From Chryseomicrobium excrementi (GTDB taxonomy: Bacteria; Bacillota; Bacilli; Bacillales_A; Planococcaceae): DNA of 64,000 bases. Of the stretch, positions 59,263-64,000 are shown one piece after another (the first letter of the stretch is position 1; every line of letters starts with the position of its first letter). The translations under genes and the position numbers were made by a program. A model generated the notes under the pieces. The model was given only the letters and a program-made list of their open reading frames with translations. It was not told where the DNA came from and made no database searches. Location: contig NZ_PCGR01000003.1 of the NCBI RefSeq assembly GCF_002798305.1, positions 124,001-188,000 of the forward strand, read 5' to 3'.

Positions 59263-60129
59263 ATGATTAAGCAGATTGAAAATCAGTTCAACTTGAACAA
59301 ATCGAAGCTAGAAGATGTTCCAGAGTCTTTCAGCTCGACAGTTTACAAGTCTACGTTAGAAGATGGTCGAGTGACCTATATTAAAATTCCATACAGTAAA
59401 TTGAAGTTCACACGTGAACTAGCAGCGTATCAGCTGTTAGATGGGCAAGTGGCCATCCCGAAATTACTCGACGTGTGGGAAGGTGGTGATGAGGTGCCAG
59501 GAGCATTTCTACTTTCAGCTTTGAAAGGCAGCCCTCTCAGCAGCTCAAACTCGACCCGACTGGCTTATAATGTAGGTGTACATCATGCAGAGTTACATTC
59601 GATTCGCCCAAATGGAATACAAGGAATTGATAATGAATATCCCGACTGGCGTGCTTTTGTAGACCGCATGTTTTATAGCTTTGCAGAAGATACGAAAAAT
59701 CAGATCAGTCAGCAGCAGCTCGAACAGTCCATCGAAACTTACGAGCGTATGAAACAAGAGTTGCCTAAAGCAGATGGACCTAGTTTTCTCCATATGGATT
59801 TTCGACCCGCTAACATTATAGTCGACGGCGATAGCGTATCTGGAAGTATCGATTTTGAAAGTGTCCGCTTCGGCGCTACAGAAATGGATTTCACAAAGCT
59901 TTACCGAGACTATTTGCAGCAAGATCCTGCGCTCTTTGCAGCCTATCAAGATGGGTACCGTAGCGTGCGTCCGTTAATCGAACTGGATGCCGTTTTGCCG
60001 TTTTACAGATTTACAGATGCATTTAATAGTATCGGATGGTGCGAGCGACGAGGAATTGAAAAGAATAGAGCATTTCTAAATCAGAACCTTCAATTATTGC
60101 AGGATTTTTTACAATTAGAGGAGAGATGA
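59263..60129 (+). CDS. APH-family phosphotransferase
   Basis: A 288-residue kinase-like protein: an N-lobe with YIKIPYSKLKFTRELAAYQLL (Lys and Glu), a hinge region, and the catalytic loop SFLHMDFRPANIIVDGDSVSGSIDFES (about 178-205) with the Brenner motif HMDxxxxN and the metal-binding Asp. It resembles aminoglycoside or choline-type kinases, but the substrate cannot be read. GGAGGGTAAATT precedes ATG. It overlaps the MarR gene by four bases, so a drug-response operon is possible; in that case the repressor would act on both genes. Confidence 0.78.
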   Translation: MIKQIENQFNLNKSKLEDVPESFSSTVYKSTLEDGRVTYIKIPYSKLKFTRELAAYQLLDGQVAIPKLLDVWEGGDEVPGAFLLSALKGSPLSSSNSTRLAYNVGVHHAELHSIRPNGIQGIDNEYPDWRAFVDRMFYSFAEDTKNQISQQQLEQSIETYERMKQELPKADGPSFLHMDFRPANIIVDGDSVSGSIDFESVRFGATEMDFTKLYRDYLQQDPALFAAYQDGYRSVRPLIELDAVLPFYRFTDAFNSIGWCERRGIEKNRAFLNQNLQLLQDFLQLEER

Positions 60130-60566
60130 ACATGACTCGCCGAACAAACGATTTATTTGAATTGATTCATACAGCAGAAGCCGTTACCAATGAGGCTATC
60201 TTGCGCTGGAATAAAGAATTCCCTCATCCATTAGGCATTTCGCCCATTCTTGTGTTGAGTGAGCTTGAAAAAAAGGGGCCTCAAAACTCAATGAAGCTTG
60301 CACAGACTCTGAATTTTACAGGTGGTGCCATGACTAATATCGGAAACAAACTGGTGAAGTTGGATCTAGCTGTGCGTCAATCTGTAGAGGGAGACCGTCG
60401 CCAAACGCTTCTTGCCATCACTGAAAAAGGAAAGGCTGTATTGCATGAAGCGAAAGAGCTTGGCCGAAAACAACATTTAGAGATGTTCAATGCATTGTCT
60501 GACGAAGAGGTTGCTCAGTATTTAGCTATCAACGAAAAACTGCTTGGGATACTTCGGAACTCTTGA
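60126..60566 (+). CDS. MarR-family transcription regulator
   Basis: A 146-residue winged-helix protein: LGISPILVLSELEKKGPQNSMKLAQTLNFTGGAMTNIGNKLVKLDLAVRQSVEGDRRQTLLAITEKGKAV in sequence, with recognition helix and the DRR wing tip. It has N- and C-terminal dimer helices (DEEVAQYLAINEKLLGIL). The start overlaps the APH gene. It may repress its own operon; no operator is seen near 59200-59262 with confidence. Confidence 0.88.
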   Translation: MNMTRRTNDLFELIHTAEAVTNEAILRWNKEFPHPLGISPILVLSELEKKGPQNSMKLAQTLNFTGGAMTNIGNKLVKLDLAVRQSVEGDRRQTLLAITEKGKAVLHEAKELGRKQHLEMFNALSDEEVAQYLAINEKLLGILRNS

Positions 60567-60625
60567 ATCTTTTCACCCACCTCATCCGTAAAAAGTAGTA
60601 GCAAAATAATCGGGAGGGGTAAAAC

Positions 60626-61129
60626 ATGAGACAACTCTATATGAAACAAAAGGTGTTCAGTTTAAACGGGCAATTTACAGTGAAAGACGAGCAGCAACAA
60701 GATGCGTATTATGTAGAAGGCAGCTTTATGAAAATTCCAAAGACGTTCAGTATCTACGACACACGTCGTAACGAAGTGGCACTGATTACAAAGAAGACGT
60801 TTAGTTTCTTGCCGCAATTTTTCGTAGATGTCAATGGAAAGCAAGTACTGACTATTAAAAAAGAGTTTTCCTTCTTTAAGGCGAAGTACACTATTGACGC
60901 AGCAGGGATTGAAGTGCAGGGGAACTGGTGGGATATGGACTTTGATGTTCTGCAACATGGAGAAGTAATCGGGAGTGTCTCAAAGGAATGGTTCACATGG
61001 GGAGACAGTTACCAAATCACGGTGTATCAAGAAAACCTTGAGGAAATCATGATTGGGCTTGTCGTCGCCATTGACTGTGTCAAAGCGGACGAGGCAGCTT
61101 CATCATCCGCTATCAATGCAAGTATCTAA
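60626..61129 (+). CDS. LURP-one-related (YxjI-like) protein
   Basis: A 167-residue protein with the tubby/LURP-one fold: YMKQKVFSLNGQFTVKDEQQQDAYYVEGSFM, then DTRRNEVALITKKTFSFLPQFFV, and GNWWDMDFDVLQHGEVIGSVSKEWFTWGDSYQITV. These twelve-stranded barrels around a C-terminal helix are thought to bind phosphoinositides or membranes; the bacterial role is not known. GGGAGGGG precedes ATG. The transcript ends at a strong terminator. Confidence 0.82.
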   Translation: MRQLYMKQKVFSLNGQFTVKDEQQQDAYYVEGSFMKIPKTFSIYDTRRNEVALITKKTFSFLPQFFVDVNGKQVLTIKKEFSFFKAKYTIDAAGIEVQGNWWDMDFDVLQHGEVIGSVSKEWFTWGDSYQITVYQENLEEIMIGLVVAIDCVKADEAASSSAINASI

Positions 61130-61131
61130 CA

Positions 61132-61167
61132 AAGAAGCAGCTGACCGTTTTGGTCAGCTGCTTTTCA
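61132..61167. terminator. Bidirectional terminator
   Basis: AAGCAGCTGACC and GGTCAGCTGCTT form a perfect 12-base stem around GTTTT, followed by TTC. It separates the LURP-one gene from the convergent M50 gene. Confidence 0.8.
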
Positions 61168-62293
61168 CGTCTTGTCGTATTTCTCGTAGCACTCGTTTCA
61201 ACGAAGATCCTTCTAGGTAGAGCGGATGCCAGTCACCAAGAGCCGCTTCCGCCGCATAATTTGAAGTTAAAGCATGATTCCGATTGCCCTCAATTATGGC
61301 CACATACATATCTCGCATATGACGAGTAACCGTTTCTTGAGTCCCGATTTGATGAAGTTTCTCTTTCATCGTGGGCTCAGTCTTCAATCGGTCGGCGTAG
61401 TAATAGCCGGTAGCGACCGAGATATCCGCAATATCTTGAAGGATACCTGCTCGCTTGTCGCGCGGAAGAAAGGAACGTCCTTCTGCCAGGTCAAGATACG
61501 CGTGTGGATTCGAGTGATAGTAATAAGGTCCGACTGTAGAAAGGAGGGTGGCAGCTAATGGCCAACCTGGGTATCGTTCAATCACGCTCTTTACTTTCTC
61601 TGCAGTCTCTTCGGACCAATTGCCTTCACCCTGCGGATCTTCCTGGAGAATCTGATAGCTGACAAGAATCAAATCGTCTCCGGGAAGCTTACCGTTCAAC
61701 ATGGCAATGACTCGACCATCTGATTGCACTCCTGCACCTTCAATGTTCGCGAGGTTAGTCAGTCCAAAAAAGATGTTGATGAGAGCAAATACAAACCAAC
61801 CACTCCATCCGTAGTAAAAGCTAGTTGCTAGTAAAGGCAAGCCAATGACCAGGTTGCTGAGAGGGCCTCCATAAAAGAGGCGAATCATACTTTTTCTCAT
61901 CTGGCTTTCGGAAATTGGTTGTGCAAATCGCAGCATTGCACGTCCCACATAGCCCATGGCAGGTAGTTTAAAGAAAAAGCGAGACTGGCCACCGGTCTTT
62001 GCATAGATGAAAGGTCCAAAGGAAAGGTTCATAATCGTCATCCCACTTAGTTTTCCGGCAACGGCATGACCCAGTTCATGGATGATGACGCCAGCAATAA
62101 AGCTGATGATGGCAATGACTAAAATAAGTAAGGCGCTTGTTGCGGAAAACGTCACGTCATGGCGAAAGTAATAACTCACTAATAGAAAGCCAAACAGTCC
62201 ACCACTAAGCAATTGACCCGCTTGGCTCTTCCAATTCGTTTTGTTCTTTTGAGTTGATGAATCTGTGGTTTCCAACGTAGAGGTCTCCTTCAC
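61154..62293 (-). CDS. M50-like zinc metalloprotease (site-2 protease family)
   Basis: A 379-residue membrane protein. Four or five hydrophobic segments lie in residues 25-200. The zinc motif HELGHAVAGKLSG is at about 72 inside the second helix, and GGPLSNLVIGLPLLA (about 143) resembles the third-ligand region of M50 proteases, where an Asn or Asp follows Gly-Pro. The C-terminal 170 residues are soluble and helical, without PDZ signature. A role in regulated intramembrane proteolysis is possible, yet no substrate is near. It overlaps the DUF1648 gene by four bases and is co-transcribed. Confidence 0.75.
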   Translation of the reverse strand: MKETSTLETTDSSTQKNKTNWKSQAGQLLSGGLFGFLLVSYYFRHDVTFSATSALLILVIAIISFIAGVIIHELGHAVAGKLSGMTIMNLSFGPFIYAKTGGQSRFFFKLPAMGYVGRAMLRFAQPISESQMRKSMIRLFYGGPLSNLVIGLPLLATSFYYGWSGWFVFALINIFFGLTNLANIEGAGVQSDGRVIAMLNGKLPGDDLILVSYQILQEDPQGEGNWSEETAEKVKSVIERYPGWPLAATLLSTVGPYYYHSNPHAYLDLAEGRSFLPRDKRAGILQDIADISVATGYYYADRLKTEPTMKEKLHQIGTQETVTRHMRDMYVAIIEGNRNHALTSNYAAEAALGDWHPLYLEGSSLKRVLREIRQDVKSS

Positions 62294-62808
62294 GATTTAG
62301 TAGCGGATTGATAGCGAAACATTTTATAAAAGAAATAGACCACTGGAGCAAATGTCCCTGTTAAAAATAAAGGCATGAACCAACCGCTTAATAAGGTGCT
62401 TTTACCTGTCGCAATTTGGACCACATCCCAGCTGATCCATGCAAAACCCGCGACAATGACAAACGTGATCCAGACAAGTAGGTTTCGAGAGAGACGGTAG
62501 TAAAAAGGGGCATTCTCTTCCGTGATATTAACAGGGTAGTTGTGCCATTCAGGTTTGTTTCGAAGCCATAACATGAAGGCTCCTAAAATGCCTGAGATTC
62601 CTGGTAGCATCACTAGTTCCCATTTGGAACCCCAGCGGTTCACTTCACCTTCTAGACCAAAGTGAGCGGGCAGTTCAGCAGGAAGCGTCGGCCACGTCCA
62701 CACAAGCCAACCAATCCAAAGAACATAGATGCTGATGCTTAGCGTTATTAAAAGGCGCTCAACTGGCGTACTTTCCAGTTCGATATGAGGTCGATTTTGT
62801 TTCCACAT
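62290..62808 (-). CDS. DUF1648 membrane protein
   Basis: A 172-residue protein with four hydrophobic helices (about 18-38, 66-83, 108-130 and 140-160). The region TWPTLPAELPAHFGLEGEVNRWGSKWELVMLPG is the DUF1648 signature, also present in SdpI-type immunity proteins. ATG 62808 has AAAGGAGTGA upstream; the frame is open for 55 more codons but lacks another ribosome site and runs into the neighbouring gene. Function unknown; co-transcribed with the M50 gene. Confidence 0.8.
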   Translation of the reverse strand: MWKQNRPHIELESTPVERLLITLSISIYVLWIGWLVWTWPTLPAELPAHFGLEGEVNRWGSKWELVMLPGISGILGAFMLWLRNKPEWHNYPVNITEENAPFYYRLSRNLLVWITFVIVAGFAWISWDVVQIATGKSTLLSGWFMPLFLTGTFAPVVYFFYKMFRYQSATKS

Positions 62809-62858
62809 AAAAATCACTCCTTTCATTTGTATACGAAAGAAGTGACCAATTGTTTCAT

Positions 62859-63209
62859 TTAATTGATCCCGAAGTAGTGGAGTATCAAAGCCAGTACAAG
62901 AATGTGAAAGATTTGATCTGTCATGATAAACAACCAGTTCTGTGTAGTGTTGCCCATAATGACGCGGTTCCACCAGACGACGAATGTTCGTCTATCCAAT
63001 AGGACATGGCTTAAAAACAACAGACCAAAGCTCCATAATGGCAGCGTTACGCCTCCCCAGAGAGCAGCTGCAGCGACTGCCAGTGTATACAGTGTGCAAT
63101 GGAGTAAAAGAGCTCCCCAATGGCGCGCTTTGTTTTCGGCCATCCAACTCGTTTGAATCAAATAATCGCCGACCAGATGGCCGAGTAAAAGATACACAAA
63201 GGGTGTCAC
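62859..63209 (-). CDS. DUF3307 membrane protein
   Basis: A 116-residue protein with three or four helices. The N-terminus LLLGHLVGDYLIQTSWMAENKARHW, then LLLHCTLYTLAVA and FLSHVLLDRRTFVVWWNR is the DUF3307 pattern with its conserved His-x3-Asp and His residues. The role of the family is not known; the conserved polar residues inside the membrane suggest a metal or catalytic site. AGGAGGATGG precedes its start. The gene may lead the DUF1648-M50 operon (50-base gap). Confidence 0.82.
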   Translation of the reverse strand: MTPFVYLLLGHLVGDYLIQTSWMAENKARHWGALLLHCTLYTLAVAAAALWGGVTLPLWSFGLLFLSHVLLDRRTFVVWWNRVIMGNTTQNWLFIMTDQIFHILVLALILHYFGIN

Positions 63210-63307
63210 GCGACCATCCTCCTAATTTCGTCTTGCTATCTATCTAAATGTAGCATACACGTGTTAAAATAGCAGTACTAATTTCGTGGTACGAAAGGGA
63301 GGTGCCC

Positions 63308-64000
63308 ATGGATAAGCTCACGAAAATCTTTAAGTCGATGGCCCTAATTTCAGGAGAAGTGGAGCTTGAAGCAGTACTGATAGAGCTCGCACAGCTTGGG
63401 AAAGACCTCGTTTCTGCAGATCGCTGTACTGTTTGGCTGCACGACGAAGAAGCGGCTGAGAACTGGACGCTCGTTGCACAAGGAGTAGACCCGCTTCGTA
63501 TGCCGGCTTCAAGTGGCTTTGTAGGAACGTCGATTCAAACAGGGCAAGTGTTGGTTATCGAAGATGCCTATCAGGACTCTCGCTTTAATCGGTTGATCGA
63601 TCAAGAGACGGGATACCGGACGTATTCCATTCTGACAGTTCCATTTCAAAATGCACAAGGAACTTACTTTGGTGCGTTTCAGGCTATTAACAAACGTCCG
63701 ATTGGTTCTACATTTTCTGAAGAAGATGTCCAGCTTATCCAATTAGCGGCGACCTATGCAGGAAAAGCAATTGAAAACAACCTTTTACATACCGAACTGA
63801 TCAAGACGCAGCAAGAAATGATTGAAGTGATGGGACAGATTGGGGAGAGCCGTTCCAAAGAGACGAGCAACCACGTAAAGCGAGTTGCGCTTTACTCCTA
63901 TGAACTCGCTAAGCTTGCCGGGCTTCCCAAGAAAGACCGGGATCTTCTCCGGATGGCGTCACCGATGCATGATATTGGAAAAGTGGCTGTTCCGGATTCC
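63308..64000 (+). CDS. GAF and HD-GYP domain protein (partial at window end)
   Basis: The frame starts at ATG 63308 after GGGAGGTG and runs off the window. Residues 1-160 are a GAF domain (LVSADRCTVWLHDEEA, GFVGTSIQTGQVLVIEDAYQD, TVPFQNAQGTYFGAFQAINK). A helical linker follows and the HD-GYP domain starts near 175 (SNHVKRVALYSYELAKLAGL, then MHDIGKVAVPD with the metal-binding His-Asp). HD-GYP proteins hydrolyse cyclic-di-GMP; the GYP part lies outside. It would be a third cyclic-di-GMP enzyme in this window. The full length is unknown. Confidence 0.85.
   Translation, partial: MDKLTKIFKSMALISGEVELEAVLIELAQLGKDLVSADRCTVWLHDEEAAENWTLVAQGVDPLRMPASSGFVGTSIQTGQVLVIEDAYQDSRFNRLIDQETGYRTYSILTVPFQNAQGTYFGAFQAINKRPIGSTFSEEDVQLIQLAATYAGKAIENNLLHTELIKTQQEMIEVMGQIGESRSKETSNHVKRVALYSYELAKLAGLPKKDRDLLRMASPMHDIGKVAVPDS

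Noticed and set aside
1-64000. tRNA, rRNA or CRISPR
   Set aside because: No cloverleaf, rRNA core sequence or regularly spaced direct repeats were seen on either strand.

Overview
The window is chromosomal DNA of a low-to-mid GC Gram-positive bacterium of the order Bacillales. The signs are strong Shine-Dalgarno sites with frequent GTG/TTG starts, a TPP riboswitch ahead of tenA-thiM-thiD-thiE-thiW, AzlC/AzlD, CsaA, YciI, DUF817 and YdhK (DUF1541) families, ECF sigma factors with Sigma_reg-type anti-sigma proteins, and a PlcR/PapR-like peptide signalling pair. A member of the Planococcaceae or Exiguobacterium is plausible, but the sequence alone does not decide. I saw no rRNA, tRNA or CRISPR array.

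Region 1 (1-6.0 kb) holds small metabolic genes, a divergent RRNPP-family regulator with a 51-residue secreted pro-peptide ending in ELPFRH (close to the PapR signal of the Bacillus cereus group), a TPR/winged-helix regulator and a zinc peptidase.

Region 2 (about 6.1-22.3 kb) is a visibly AT-richer defence island. Its core is a class 2-like DISARM locus: drmE (split by a frameshift), drmA (helicase), drmB (DUF1998) and a PLD nuclease in the drmC position but on the opposite strand. It continues with an HNH endonuclease carrying an N-terminal PUA/DUF3427-like domain, a probable type II restriction endonuclease whose ribosome binding site is buried in a terminator hairpin, and a C5-cytosine methyltransferase that could serve DISARM, the restriction enzyme, or both. 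A second HNH endonuclease and two small proteins resembling detached N-terminal modules of restriction enzymes close the island. A secreted nuclease at its left edge is broken by a nonsense codon.

Region 3 (22.3-35.4 kb) mixes core genes (Ca2+/H+ antiporter, NmrA-like reductase, DUF817, two cyclic-di-GMP enzymes, an ABC transporter, a NUDIX hydrolase) with mobile-element debris: IS21-type and ExeA-type fragments, a transposase relic and an IS1595 transposase with a late stop. It also contains four evenly spaced DnaA-box sequences and a GNAT gene flanked by two related 33-bp hairpin repeats.

Region 4 (35.4-64 kb) is ordinary chromosome: an ECF sigma/anti-sigma pair with a matching self-promoter, a PHP protein, a two-component system divergent from an ABC transporter, the thiamin salvage operon, cytidine deaminase, a MurE-like ligase, a two-component system between YdhK and DUF305 proteins (possible metal response), GMP reductase, AzlCD, CsaA, an iron-sulfur photolyase-like protein, an APH/MarR pair, an M50 protease, and the start of a GAF/HD-GYP protein cut by the window end.
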